Shown here piece after piece: positions 16,209-24,750 of a stretch of 38,348 bases of DNA. A model generated the notes under the pieces. It was given only the letters and a program-made list of their open reading frames with translations, was not told the DNA's origin and ran no database searches. A program made the position numbers and the translations under genes. Source of the DNA: an uncultured Muribaculaceae bacterium (GTDB lineage: Bacteria > Bacteroidota > Bacteroidia > Bacteroidales > Muribaculaceae); assembly GCA_944321705.1 (NCBI GenBank), contig CALUMG010000018.1, positions 1-38,348 on the forward strand, in the 5' to 3' direction. Every line of letters starts with the position of its first letter. Position 1 is the first letter of the stretch.

Positions 16209-18023
16209 TCAATTCAAATAGTCCCTTATGAAGTTGTCTCTTGCGATATACTGGCTGGTGCGGAAGGTCTTTGAGGTCACAAATTGTCCTTCATAGGTGT
16301 ACACATAATATGTGAGGCCATTGGTCGTATCAGTAGTGAACGCCATACGCTTCATGCCGTTGAAATAATTATCATACTTCGGTTGGGCAAATACCGCTCC
16401 GTTCAGTTTTATGCAACCGAGCTTGCCATTCTTTCTCACCATTATGCCATAAGGCTCATAACATACTATTTCATAGCCACTGCCACACGGAAGGATTTCT
16501 TTACCTTGTCCGTTGATGACCCTTACGATACCCACACGTTCATTAGCGTCCCACACATGGAAGCCGTCGTCAATGTGCCCGCCATCAGTAATGAACGCAT
16601 TTTCAATCTTGCTGTACTTGCAGGCAACGACCAATGTCCCCTTGTTGTTAACCACGCCATACTTGCCATTCTGCTCAACACGGAAATAGTTGTTAGACCC
16701 GGTTATCCTTTCTATACTGGCGTATTTGCCAGCCGGAACGATGGTTTCCTTCTTGGCAATGTCATACATGCTCACGTTGCCGTCCTTCTTTAACATATAT
16801 ATGTTGGAACTTGGCCCTGTCGAATAAATATTGTCATATTCGCATTTTATCAATTCGTTGGCGTTGATATCAAGCAATCCTGCTTTTCCCTCCGAAGCTA
16901 CCAATATAGGACCGTGTATGGTCATGACATCAAATGGACATTCCTTTCCGGGATAAACGAGACCTGTGTTTACATTATTACTGATGCTATAAATTCCCCA
17001 CATACCATCCTTGTTCAAGAAATAAAAATCACCAACACCTCCTGAAACAATAGCATCATAATCAGGAGAGAATATTAATTTTTCATCAGAACAGTCATAA
17101 ATCCCCTTCTTTCCATCATTGGTAATTAGATATCTCAAGCTTGCTCCTGCATCTTGAACCTCACATACCAGACCACCCGGCATAATAACTTTAGTGCCGG
17201 GCCCCCAATAGTTATCGTTGTTACCAAATGGGCCTACGGCTATGATAGTGTCACTGTTGCGCAATTGATCCCAAAATTGTTCATACGTCTTGTAATCACT
17301 TTCCGAAATACGACCTTGGGCAAATAATGCATCAGTCGAGGCCAACTGTCTAAGCATATTATCGCTTCCCAAGTACTCGCCTGTCGACATGTCATATACC
17401 GCGCCGTCGTCTACATAGTTTCTTAAAGCATCCACTTTTGAACATACAAATATGTTGCCCCTGAATTGCTTGGCACGAATCACACCAGGTATACATAATG
17501 CATCTTTTATTAAGATTCCTGTTGGCACATAACGCTCATCTTCCGAAGCACTATAGCCTTTATCCATTACACCGGCCACAAGAGTGACGCCATCTGCTAT
17601 CTCCTTAGCCGATGCGTCCTTGAGGTCCTTCTTTTCCCAGCTTCCAAGATAAGACCCGGCTCTTTTCTCATAATAAGCAACGACCCATTTCTCTGGTTTG
17701 TCCTTTTCTTGGGCAATGAACCTCACTCCTGCATTTTCCTCATTATATTTATATACCTGTGAATATTTGCAATCAAGAACTTTCTTTCCACCATATTTTC
17801 CACACTCGAAAACTCCTTGCTTGCCATCTTTCGTAACGAGGTAATATCCATCACCCATAGCTTCTATTGCGGAGTATTCAGCCTTGACTTTCCACTTACC
17901 TTCAGAGTCCATAATGCCCCATTTACCTTTGGAATCCTGCTTCACAGTGTAAGACTGTGCGTATGCGCAAACCGCCATGACTATGGCGATTACCAGCGTC
18001 AAAATTCGTCTAAAAACGTTCAT
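16209..18023 (-). CDS. Secreted WG-repeat protein
   Basis: 604 residues with a signal peptide (MNVFRRILTLVIAIVMAVCAYAQ, cleaved after ...CAYA). Many WG-type repeats follow. Characteristic pieces are GKWGIMDSEGKWKVKAEY at residues about 33-50, GKQGVFECGKYGGKKVLDCK, GKKGIYD, GMWGIYSI, GKYGVVNNKGTLVVACKY and GKLGCIKLNGAVFAQPKYD. The family forms repeated beta-structures and is widespread in Bacteroidetes, but no biochemical role is established that I know of. It is transcribed alone; I could not find a consensus promoter in the gap upstream. Confidence 0.85.
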   Translation of the reverse strand: MNVFRRILTLVIAIVMAVCAYAQSYTVKQDSKGKWGIMDSEGKWKVKAEYSAIEAMGDGYYLVTKDGKQGVFECGKYGGKKVLDCKYSQVYKYNEENAGVRFIAQEKDKPEKWVVAYYEKRAGSYLGSWEKKDLKDASAKEIADGVTLVAGVMDKGYSASEDERYVPTGILIKDALCIPGVIRAKQFRGNIFVCSKVDALRNYVDDGAVYDMSTGEYLGSDNMLRQLASTDALFAQGRISESDYKTYEQFWDQLRNSDTIIAVGPFGNNDNYWGPGTKVIMPGGLVCEVQDAGASLRYLITNDGKKGIYDCSDEKLIFSPDYDAIVSGGVGDFYFLNKDGMWGIYSISNNVNTGLVYPGKECPFDVMTIHGPILVASEGKAGLLDINANELIKCEYDNIYSTGPSSNIYMLKKDGNVSMYDIAKKETIVPAGKYASIERITGSNNYFRVEQNGKYGVVNNKGTLVVACKYSKIENAFITDGGHIDDGFHVWDANERVGIVRVINGQGKEILPCGSGYEIVCYEPYGIMVRKNGKLGCIKLNGAVFAQPKYDNYFNGMKRMAFTTDTTNGLTYYVYTYEGQFVTSKTFRTSQYIARDNFIRDYLN

Positions 18024-18452
18024 AACAGAAACTTTTTAAATTAATAATAAGTTGATTATCGTAATTTGATTCTTATATATTTAACTTCTCTTGTTGCGTT
18101 CCTGACAGGTTCGGCATATATCGACAACGCACCCCACGATGCTCCGACACATCATGGGAAACGATATCTTTTACGATATGTTTACATTTATTAACTGTGG
18201 GGGGGGGTAAAAAAGCTAAAACCTATTGCCGACGCGACCATTGCTGCATTTATATTCATGTTTTCCACTTTACATTCTACATGCCACAGCCGGGTAGCAT
18301 TCATGATATCATAAAGAAGTTGAAGGAGAAACGCGGCTACCGGGCCTCTATATGCCCGGGCTCCTCCTTGAAAGCCTGCTTAAACGACCGCCACGCTTTC
18401 AATATGTAAAATTAATACTCTCATCTAAATATACAAACACATTTTTTGTATT
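18024..18452. other. Intergenic stretch with stable hairpins and a G9 run
   Basis: No supported gene. Bases 18199-18207 are nine G residues. Bases 18340-18359 form CCGGGC-CTCTATAT-GCCCGG, flanked by AAGGAG (18323-18328) and CTCCTT (18363-18368), which can extend the stem imperfectly. GAAAGC (about 18370) and GCTTTC (about 18394) frame a second hairpin. This GC-rich 90-base island in an AT-rich gap could be a small RNA or a leader. No promoter or conserved family is recognised. A 70-codon frame starting at 18197 runs through it but looks accidental. Confidence 0.35.
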
Positions 18453-18490
18453 TAACAAAAAATGGACGCACTGTAATTTGCGCGTCCATT
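18440..18490 (-). terminator. Terminator of the ferredoxin-oxidoreductase operon
   Basis: On the minus strand AATGGACGC...GCGTCCATT forms a 9-bp stem followed by six T residues. A second, overlapping perfect dyad (CATTTTTTGT/ACAAAAAATG, 18440-18464) covers the T-run. Confidence 0.85.
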
Positions 18491-18514
18491 CGTTTATATT
18501 AGCGTTCCTTCACT

Positions 18515-19051
18515 TTATTTTATCAAGTCCATGCCTACCTTCAATGCCTGCTCGTTCATCGGGATGAGATGATGATGGCGTTCGGGCAAAGTTTTTTTAA
18601 GAGCTTTCAATACGCTTTCGAGTGTCACAATGGGCTTGACTTTCAATAATGCGCCAAGCACCACCATGTTGTAAGCCTTGGCATTCTTCAAGTCAAATGT
18701 AGCTTCCATTGCTTCTATCTTGTATATATTGATGTCATTGCGTGTAGGAGGATTATGAATGCCATAATTGTCATAAATAAGTACTCCGCCCGGCTTCACC
18801 TTGCTTTCAAACTTGTCAAGACTTTGCTGATTTAACACCACGGCAGTATCGTATGTGTTCAATATAGGCGAACTTATGCGCTCATCACTCAAAATGACAG
18901 TTACATTAGCCGTACCACCACGCTGTTCCGGTCCATAGGAAGGCATCCATGTCACCTCCTTGTCTTCCATCAATCCCGAATATGCAAGAATCTTTCCCAT
19001 GGAAAGAACTCCTTGGCCGCCAAATCCTGCTATTACGATTTCTTCTTTCAT
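18515..19051 (-). CDS. 2-oxoacid:ferredoxin oxidoreductase, gamma subunit
   Basis: 178 residues beginning MKEEIVIAGFGGQGVLSMGK, the hallmark of the gamma domain of pyruvate/2-oxoacid:acceptor oxidoreductases. Further family features are MPSYGPEQRGGTANV and the late NMVVLGALL. It works with the alpha, beta and ferredoxin subunits encoded just upstream. Three in-frame starts exist. 19051 fits the family N-terminus, 19063 overlaps the beta stop as ATGAGTAA and would suit coupling, and 19093 lies deep inside the beta gene. A terminator follows 25 bases after the stop, closing the operon. Confidence 0.88.
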   Translation of the reverse strand: MKEEIVIAGFGGQGVLSMGKILAYSGLMEDKEVTWMPSYGPEQRGGTANVTVILSDERISSPILNTYDTAVVLNQQSLDKFESKVKPGGVLIYDNYGIHNPPTRNDINIYKIEAMEATFDLKNAKAYNMVVLGALLKVKPIVTLESVLKALKKTLPERHHHLIPMNEQALKVGMDLIK

Positions 19052-19055
19052 AATT

Positions 19056-19817
19056 TTACTCATTCTTAAGGTCGCCAATAGGATACTTGGCAAACATATT
19101 TTCTTCCATCCACTTGTTTGCCTGTTCAGGCGTCATTTTCCATCCGGAATTACATGTGCTCACAATCTCGACTACCGAAGTGCCCTTGCCTTGCAGACTG
19201 TTTTCAAATGCCTTGCGAATCGCAGCTTTTGCCTTGCGCACGGCGGCCGGAGTATGCACGCTTTGACGTGTCACATAGCAAGTGCCGTCAAGTTGCGCCA
19301 TTAAATTTGTAATGGCAAGCGGATAACCGTTCAAGTCAACCCTTCTGCCATAAGGAGTGGTGGATGTTTTCATCCCGAGCAATGTCGTAGGAGCCATCTG
19401 CCCTCCGGTCATTCCATAAATGGCATTATTGATGAATATCATGGCTATGTTTTCTCCGCGATTGGCGGCATGCAACGATTCGGCCGTTCCGATGGCCGCC
19501 ATGTCACCATCCCCTTGATAAGTAAACACAAGTTTATCTGGTTGCAGGCGTTTTGCAGCAGTGGCAAGTGCCGGAGCACGGCCATGCGGAGCTTCTATCC
19601 AATCTACATCTATGTAATTATAAGCAAATACGGCACATCCCACTGGAGCTATGCCGATAGCGATTTCCTCGGCATGCATTTCCTCCAAAATCTCCGCAAT
19701 AAGTTTGTGTACCACGCCATGACTGCAACCCGGACAGTAATGCATGTGGTTATCATTTAGGAGTGTCGGTTTCTTATAAACGCGATTCTCGGGTTTCAAT
19801 ATGTCGTTAACATCCAT
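19056..19817 (-). CDS. 2-oxoacid:ferredoxin oxidoreductase, beta (TPP) subunit
   Basis: 253 residues carrying the thiamine-diphosphate site. CPGCSHGVVHKLI is near the N-terminus, HGRAPALATAAKRLQPD follows, and the metal-binding TPP motif is GDGDMAAIG...FINNAIYGMTGGQ near residues 95-130. It forms the catalytic core with the alpha subunit, decarboxylating a 2-oxoacid to an acyl-CoA with ferredoxin as electron acceptor. Whether the substrate is 2-oxoglutarate, branched 2-oxoacids or others cannot be settled from sequence. Four-gene KorDABC and VorABCD operons look alike. The start lies 13 bases downstream of the alpha stop. Confidence 0.9.
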   Translation of the reverse strand: MDVNDILKPENRVYKKPTLLNDNHMHYCPGCSHGVVHKLIAEILEEMHAEEIAIGIAPVGCAVFAYNYIDVDWIEAPHGRAPALATAAKRLQPDKLVFTYQGDGDMAAIGTAESLHAANRGENIAMIFINNAIYGMTGGQMAPTTLLGMKTSTTPYGRRVDLNGYPLAITNLMAQLDGTCYVTRQSVHTPAAVRKAKAAIRKAFENSLQGKGTSVVEIVSTCNSGWKMTPEQANKWMEENMFAKYPIGDLKNE

Positions 19818-19830
19818 AATGCTGCAATCT

Positions 19831-20916
19831 TTACTTGTTTATTGAGAATTGTTCCTTCAGAGAGTCAAGCACTTCCTCGGGAGTTGGCACTATGCCGCCA
19901 AGCCTGCCATAATGCTTGACATCGACTTTGCATTCGACCGCCAGCTTTACATCTTCTATCATTTGTCCGGCCGACAATTCCACTACTAATATGCCTTTGG
20001 CGTTCCTTGAAGATTTTTTTATTTGCTCATATGGGAAAGGCCACAATGTTATCGGTCTCAGCAAGCCAAGTTTCAAACCTTCTTCTTGAGCAATTTCCAT
20101 CACCTTCTGGCATATTCTTGCCATACTTCCGAATGCGACAAGTAAATAATCACAATCGTCAGTATTTATTTCTTCATATCTTATTTCGTTCTTTTCTATC
20201 TCGCGATATGTCCGCTGGAAACGCAAGTTGTTTTGTTCCATGCGCTCATCGTCAAGCTCAAGCGATGTCACCACATTTCTCGGCCGCATGTTTTTGCGGC
20301 CGTTGATGGCCCATGGACATAACTGGCGTATTTCGTCTTCTGTACGACGCTTGCGCGGCTCGGGCAATACCACCTTTTCCATCATTTGCCCTACGATACC
20401 GTCGGCAAGCAACATTGCCGGAGTGCGATACTTGAATGCCAAGTCCCAACCCAGCCACATGAAATCACACATTTCTTGCACGCTGCTTGGAGCAAGCACT
20501 ATCATATGATAATCACCGTGTCCACCGCCTTTGGTAGCTTGGAAATAATCGGCCTGCGACGGATGTATTGTTCCAAGGCCTGGACCGCCTCGCATCACGT
20601 TGACAATCAATGCCGGCACCTCACTTGCAGCTATATAAGAAAGACCTTCTTGCATCAAACTTATACCAGGACTTGATGAAGACGTGAAAACCACTTTACC
20701 GCATGCGGCTCCGCCATATACCATGTTGATGGCCGCAAGCTCACTTTCGGCCTGAAGCACAACCATGCCGGTAGTTTCCCATGGACGCAACTCTTCAAGC
20801 GTCTCCAACACCTCCGACTGAGGAGTTATCGGATATCCGAAATAGCCATCGGCACCATAGCGTATCGCTGCATGGGCAAGCGCCTCATTACCTTTCATCA
20901 ATCTAACTTCTTCCAT
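19831..20916 (-). CDS. 2-oxoacid:ferredoxin oxidoreductase, alpha subunit (VorB-type)
   Basis: 361 residues. The N-terminal pyrimidine-binding domain has LMKGNEALAHAAIRYGADGY and FGYPITPQSEVLE. FTSSSSPGISLMQEGLSYIA, then GPGLGTIHPSQADYFQATKG, follow. The transketolase C-like domain with VAFGSMARIC and LGLLRPITLWPFP comes last. These match the alpha subunits annotated as VorB or KorA in Bacteroidales. It is the second gene of the four-gene operon, 60 bases after the ferredoxin subunit. Confidence 0.9.
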   Translation of the reverse strand: MEEVRLMKGNEALAHAAIRYGADGYFGYPITPQSEVLETLEELRPWETTGMVVLQAESELAAINMVYGGAACGKVVFTSSSSPGISLMQEGLSYIAASEVPALIVNVMRGGPGLGTIHPSQADYFQATKGGGHGDYHMIVLAPSSVQEMCDFMWLGWDLAFKYRTPAMLLADGIVGQMMEKVVLPEPRKRRTEDEIRQLCPWAINGRKNMRPRNVVTSLELDDERMEQNNLRFQRTYREIEKNEIRYEEINTDDCDYLLVAFGSMARICQKVMEIAQEEGLKLGLLRPITLWPFPYEQIKKSSRNAKGILVVELSAGQMIEDVKLAVECKVDVKHYGRLGGIVPTPEEVLDSLKEQFSINK

Positions 20917-20976
20917 ACGATATATAATATAAAATGAAAGTTTCTTAACTTGATAATATCTTTTACATGAAGACGT

Positions 20977-21210
20977 TTACTCTTCTATTTTCACCTTATA
21001 AACTTCTATGCACGCATCGGGACAAACAAGAGCACAACTGGCACATCCTATGCATTTCTCAGGCTCGGCCATGTATGCAAAATGATATCCTCGGTTGTTC
21101 ACTTCCTTCGGCTGAAGCAAAAGAACTTTCGTCGGGCATGCTACCACACATAAATTACAACCTTTGCAGCGATCTGTGTTGACTGTTACTGCTCCTCTTA
21201 TCTTTGCCAT
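20977..21210 (-). CDS. Ferredoxin-type delta subunit (two 4Fe-4S clusters)
   Basis: 77 residues with two complete CxxCxxCxxxCP motifs: Cys15, 18, 21, 25 (CKGCNLCVVACP) and Cys53, 56, 59, 63 (CIGCASCALVCP). It therefore binds two 4Fe-4S clusters. It carries electrons from the TPP site of the alpha/beta subunits to free ferredoxin. As first gene of the operon it follows a possible -7 box at 21236-21243. Confidence 0.92.
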   Translation of the reverse strand: MAKIRGAVTVNTDRCKGCNLCVVACPTKVLLLQPKEVNNRGYHFAYMAEPEKCIGCASCALVCPDACIEVYKVKIEE

Positions 21211-21235
21211 AGTTTTTTTACAAAAATTTACAATA

Positions 21236-21243
21236 CAAAAATA
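21236..21243 (-). promoter_or_regulatory. Possible -7 box of the oxidoreductase operon
   Basis: Minus-strand TATTTTTG, 25 bases before the ferredoxin-subunit ATG. No correctly spaced TTG is present. Two direct copies of GATTAAC (near 21259 and 21270) lie just upstream. Confidence 0.35.
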
Positions 21244-21335
21244 ACAAATAATTTGATGCTTAAAAGGTGATTAACACAAGATTAACCTTTGGCACACTTT
21301 AATGCTGTTTGTGCTATTACGTCCTTAATTAGCCT

Positions 21336-21983
21336 TTAATCAAACACATAATTAAGGAAGTCATTGAACGGTTTAAGAAAACGGAAGTCTTCGGCAACCT
21401 TTTCCACCCAGTCTCCTTGCATAAAATAATAGTCTTTCACGGGCATCGACACCAAGTATTCTTTAAATTTTACATACTCGCCATGCGGCAGGTCTTTTGG
21501 AAATCCCTTAGGCATCGTCTTGAGACTTTCACCCGTCATGTGATAACGTTTTTTGAATTCACTGGCATTTATGATATCCAAGAATTCCTCTATGTTGTCG
21601 TCCACTTCATGACGCAATTTAGTCAATAACGGCATTTCAGGACACCATATTCCGCCATGTAGTCCGCTGTCACCTGGCTGTACATGCAAATAGCAGCAAC
21701 CCTTAGGCGTCTTTCTTCCTCCTTGTGCTATCACAGCCGAAAAATATGTCTTATAAGGCAACTTGTTTGGACTGAAACGTATGTCACGATATATTCGATA
21801 CACGCAATCCTTCACATCAACCCCATTCAACGACTCGTCATACACTGACATCCTGCCGATGAGTCTCTCCACATCTTTCATCCACAAGCCACGCAACTCA
21901 TCAAACTCACTTTTATTTGCTTGGAACCATTCCCTGTTATTATTGAATTCAAGGCGTTTCAAGAAATCAAACAAATGTGCCAT
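21336..21983 (-). CDS. DUF2461 (TIGR02453-type) protein
   Basis: 215 residues from the ATG at 21983; the in-frame ATG at 22016 would add 11 residues. Family hallmarks are FLKRLEFNNNREWFQANK at the N-terminus, YRIYRDIRFSPNKLPYKT, GCCYLHVQPGDSGLHGGIW and FPKDLPHGEYVKFKEY. It is a cytoplasmic protein of unknown function, widespread in bacteria. I chose the later start because the family begins just before the NNREWF motif. A 9-bp inverted repeat (CCTTAATTA/TAATTAAGG, 21323-21357) spans its stop codon. Confidence 0.85.
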   Translation of the reverse strand: MAHLFDFLKRLEFNNNREWFQANKSEFDELRGLWMKDVERLIGRMSVYDESLNGVDVKDCVYRIYRDIRFSPNKLPYKTYFSAVIAQGGRKTPKGCCYLHVQPGDSGLHGGIWCPEMPLLTKLRHEVDDNIEEFLDIINASEFKKRYHMTGESLKTMPKGFPKDLPHGEYVKFKEYLVSMPVKDYYFMQGDWVEKVAEDFRFLKPFNDFLNYVFD

Positions 21984-22115
21984 GTAGCCATTGCCCCCAT
22001 TGTCAATCATTGCCATAACTATTCAAAAATCAATAAATCACAACCGAATGCATCGGCCTGTCAATTTCGGGCCATACTTACCCCCCCAAAACAGCCGCAA
22101 GCATCCTATCTTATT

Positions 22116-22123
22116 CAAAGATA
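22116..22123 (-). promoter_or_regulatory. Possible -7 box for the DUF2461 gene
   Basis: Minus-strand TATCTTTG, about 100-130 bases before the gene. No well-spaced TTG is found. Seven C residues at 22081-22087 lie in the leader. Confidence 0.35.
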
Positions 22124-22165
22124 ATGAAAATCACTCACAATAAGAAAAACAATCCACTATTTTAA

Positions 22166-22200
22166 AATAAAAAAGCAGCCGCATGAATCATGCGACTGCT
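22166..22200 (-). terminator. Terminator of rplS
   Basis: On the minus strand AGCAGTCGCATGA-TTC-ATGCGGCTGCT (one G-U pair) is followed at once by a run of T residues, 23 bases after the rplS stop. Confidence 0.9.
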
Positions 22201-22223
22201 CAAATATGTGTTTTTTGTATTAA

Positions 22224-22589
22224 TTACTCTGCATCCTTTTGTACAACGTGACGCTCTTTGATACGAGCCTTCTTACCGGTCAAGCCACGAAGATAATACA
22301 ATTTTGCGCGACGTACTTTACCATACTTGTTGACTACGATTTCATCAATGAATGGAGAATCCATCGGGAAAATTCTTTCAACACCGATATTGTCGCTTAT
22401 TTTGCGTACTGTGAAACGTTTTTTTCTTCCTTCTCCAGAAATACGGATTACAACACCACGATATTGCTGTATACGTTCCTTATTTCCTTCTTTAATACGA
22501 TATGCTACAGTGATAGTATCACCCGGACGGAATGCAGGAAATTCCTTTCCACTTGCAAACGCCTCTTCTGCAACCTTAATTAAATCCAT
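22224..22589 (-). CDS. rplS: Ribosomal protein L19
   Basis: 121 residues, full length for bacterial L19. Characteristic segments are [41 protein letters not shown] with [11 protein letters not shown], and [21 protein letters not shown]. It sits at the 30S-50S interface of the large subunit. It is transcribed alone: a strong promoter lies about 85 bases upstream and a good terminator follows. trmD and rpsP, its partners in many other phyla, are not adjacent. Confidence 0.98.
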   Translation of the reverse strand: MDLIKVAEEAFASGKEFPAFRPGDTITVAYRIKEGNKERIQQYRGVVIRISGEGRKKRFTVRKISDNIGVERIFPMDSPFIDEIVVNKYGKVRRAKLYYLRGLTGKKARIKERHVVQKDAE

Positions 22590-22673
22590 TTTTCTATATT
22601 TTTACATTTCTACTTATTTCCCGCAATATACGCAAGCCACACTTCATCTTGCCAGAGATTACGAAAAGCGGTG

Positions 22674-22704
22674 CAAAGATAACCATTTTATTTTATTCTG
22701 CAAA
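22674..22704 (-). promoter_or_regulatory. Promoter of rplS
   Basis: On the minus strand TTTG (22704-22701), 19 bases, TATCTTTG (22681-22674). The expected start site leaves a leader of roughly 75-80 bases. Confidence 0.75.
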
Positions 22705-22746
22705 ATTACACTTGCAAAAACAGCTTCCATCTTGCACTTAAATTAC

Positions 22747-22773
22747 TGAAATTGCAGATATTCAGCAATTTCA
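22747..22773 (-). repeat. Hairpin spanning the nagA stop codon
   Basis: TGAAATTGC and GCAATTTCA pair perfectly around AGATATTCA; the nagA TGA lies inside one arm. The minus-strand exit (GTAATTTAAG) has no U-run, so termination is uncertain. It might instead stabilise the 3' end. Confidence 0.5.
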
Positions 22774-23931
22774 AGCATCAACAGGCACTATTCGACCCAT
22801 TGACATGACACCTTCAAGCTCCATGTCTTGACTAAACAACAAAATATCGGCATCTTTGCCTCGCTCGAGAGTACCTTTTCGGTCGACGACTCCCATTATA
22901 CGGGCAGGTGTTTCTGCTACCATGCACATCACATCGGCCAAATGGATACCAACTTTCGTCACCATTGTTTTTATGATACTGTCCATCGTGGCAATACTGC
23001 CGGCAAGAGCAGAACGGTCGGACAACTTGCACACCCCGTCTTCAATGATTACACGAGGGTCGAAAGCTGCTCCCTTTCCGTTGTTGGCCGAGCAAGCCAT
23101 GCCATCGGTTACAAAAGCCGTCCGTTCACGACCCTTTATCTTAAGCACAAGTTTTACTATTGGTGCCGGCACATGAATTCCATCGCCAATCAGCTCCACG
23201 GTCATATCATCAATCAAATATGCACCTTCCACCGTCCCTTCATGCTTATATTCCCTGTCATTATGAACCACTGTCATGCCATTATAGAAATGCGTCACAT
23301 GATGAAACCCTGCTTCCCAAGCCATTCTCAACGTTTCATAATTGGCCTCGGTATGGGCAATACCTGCAACAATCCCTTTCTCCGACACATATCGTGCAAA
23401 ATCGGCCGCACCGGGCAACTCGGGAGCCGCATCCCAACGCTTGATGCAATGGCATGAATCAATGATGCCTTTATATTCATTCTCATCGGGATTCTTTATA
23501 TATTGAGGCATCTGTCCTCCTGCCCTGTGTCTGTTCAAATAATGACCTTCAAGATGCAAGCCAAGCACAGGAGAATACTCGTCATCCATCAATTTGCCAC
23601 AAGCCTTGTCGGCAGCGCATATCATGTCGACCGATGAAGAAGCCAACGTTGGGAACATGCCTGTCGTGCCATGCCGCAAATGCGCGTTAACGGCTGTTCT
23701 GAACGCCTCGTCGGTGCCTTCCATGAAATCGGCTCCACCTCCTCCGTGCACATGCATGTCGATAGCACCAGGAACAACATTCATTCCCGTCGCATCGATC
23801 ACATTTGCACATTCAACAATTCGCGAATCAGGAGAAATTTCGATAATGCGAGTCCCTTCAACAATCACCGAACCGCCCTTCACACATCCGTTAGGCGTGA
23901 ATACGTTTCCATTTATTATCTGCGTCAACAT
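22771..23931 (-). CDS. nagA: N-acetylglucosamine-6-phosphate deacetylase
   Basis: 386 residues of the amidohydrolase superfamily, converting GlcNAc-6-P to glucosamine-6-P in amino-sugar recycling. Visible motifs are PGAIDMHVHGGGGADFMEGT, GLHLEGHYLNRHRAGGQMP (metal-ligand Glu), HTEANYETL and HVTHFYNGM (metal His), and VTDGMACSANN (catalytic Asp). The longest frame starts at a TTG (23949) inside the upstream gene. I prefer the ATG at 23931, 7 bases after that gene's stop. No nagB or transporter is adjacent; its operon partner is the cytidylate-kinase-like gene. Confidence 0.95.
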   Translation of the reverse strand: MLTQIINGNVFTPNGCVKGGSVIVEGTRIIEISPDSRIVECANVIDATGMNVVPGAIDMHVHGGGGADFMEGTDEAFRTAVNAHLRHGTTGMFPTLASSSVDMICAADKACGKLMDDEYSPVLGLHLEGHYLNRHRAGGQMPQYIKNPDENEYKGIIDSCHCIKRWDAAPELPGAADFARYVSEKGIVAGIAHTEANYETLRMAWEAGFHHVTHFYNGMTVVHNDREYKHEGTVEGAYLIDDMTVELIGDGIHVPAPIVKLVLKIKGRERTAFVTDGMACSANNGKGAAFDPRVIIEDGVCKLSDRSALAGSIATMDSIIKTMVTKVGIHLADVMCMVAETPARIMGVVDRKGTLERGKDADILLFSQDMELEGVMSMGRIVPVDA

Positions 23932-23938
23932 TTCCCGA

Positions 23939-24568
23939 TTACTTGCCAAGACGCATGTTCACATAATCAATAATGATTTTGCAGACTTGCTGGCTTGTCA
24001 ATTTAGAAGAATCTATCGACAAATCATAAGACGCTGCATCTCCCCATGTCTTGTCGGTGTAGAAGTTATAATAACTTGAACGCAGTTTATCTTTCTTGGC
24101 AGCGAGAGCCTTTGCCTCATTCTCTGTCTTACAATCATTACGACCCATTATGCGACGCACCTTTGCCTCAATAGACGCATGAATGAAAATACTGATGAGA
24201 CGCGGATGGTTGCGCAATACATAATCGGCACTGCGTCCAACTATGACGCACGATGACCTTTCGGCCAGTTCTTTCATAACGTTGCATTGCGCAGCATAAA
24301 TGCTATCATCCGACAATGGCGTATTACCTAATAAATATGCGCCCGAATTAAACCCGAGGTTAAACGACCACAAATTAGAGAAAAAAGAAGGTGTACGCTC
24401 ATCAGCTGCTTCAAACAACTCTTGATTCACTCCCGACGATTTTGCCGCTTCGGTCAAAAGTTCCTTGTCATAATATTTTATGCCGAGAGCATCAGCCAAC
24501 ATCCGGCCAATCTCTCGTCCGCCACTACCATATTGGCGACCTATCGTTATAACATATTTCTCTTCCAT
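23939..24568 (-). CDS. Cytidylate kinase-like protein
   Basis: 209 residues. The N-terminus YVITIGRQYGSGGREIGRML carries the nucleotide-binding loop in its GRQxGSGGR form, typical of the AAA_26/cytidylate-kinase-like family rather than of classical Cmk (GPSGSGKS). SCVIVGRSADYVL and the LID-like KVRRIMGRNDCKTENEA follow. The phosphate acceptor is unknown; such proteins are often encoded in addition to true Cmk in Bacteroidales. It lies 7 bases upstream of nagA, so the two form an operon. A -7 box is at 24597-24604. Confidence 0.88.
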   Translation of the reverse strand: MEEKYVITIGRQYGSGGREIGRMLADALGIKYYDKELLTEAAKSSGVNQELFEAADERTPSFFSNLWSFNLGFNSGAYLLGNTPLSDDSIYAAQCNVMKELAERSSCVIVGRSADYVLRNHPRLISIFIHASIEAKVRRIMGRNDCKTENEAKALAAKKDKLRSSYYNFYTDKTWGDAASYDLSIDSSKLTSQQVCKIIIDYVNMRLGK

Positions 24569-24596
24569 GATTACAAATTTTAAATTCCTACCTATT

Positions 24597-24604
24597 CAAA
24601 GATA
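24597..24604 (-). promoter_or_regulatory. -7 box of the cytidylate-kinase-like/nagA unit
   Basis: Minus-strand TATCTTTG, 29 bases before the ATG at 24568. The upstream region overlaps the terminator of the Bat operon and offers no clear TTG. Confidence 0.5.
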
Positions 24605-24605
24605 A

Positions 24606-24659
24606 TAAAAAAAACAGAATTCGCCATTGTGAAAGCAAAAATTTACTCACAATGGCGAA
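24606..24659 (-). terminator. Terminator of the Bat operon
   Basis: TTCGCCATTGTGA and TCACAATGGCGAA are perfect 13-bp arms around a 14-base loop. The minus-strand exit is TTCTG followed by eight T residues. It lies about 90 bases after the batE stop. Confidence 0.82.
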
Positions 24660-24750
24660 ATATCATGGATGCGATGCTTACCCGTTAATAATCCAAGGCA
24701 TCAACCATATCGTCAAAAAAAGCAATTATTAAACTCCCCATCTTGCTGAT

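Noticed and set aside
18197..18409. 70-codon open frame in the gap before the WG-repeat gene
   Set aside because: It starts inside the G9 run, has no promoter or recognisable domain, and coincides with hairpins; a chance frame is more likely.
22081..22087. C7 run (and G9 run at 18199-18207) as phase-variation switches
   Set aside because: Both lie in non-coding sequence outside recognised promoter boxes, and nothing in the sequence shows a switching role; they may also be assembly-sensitive.
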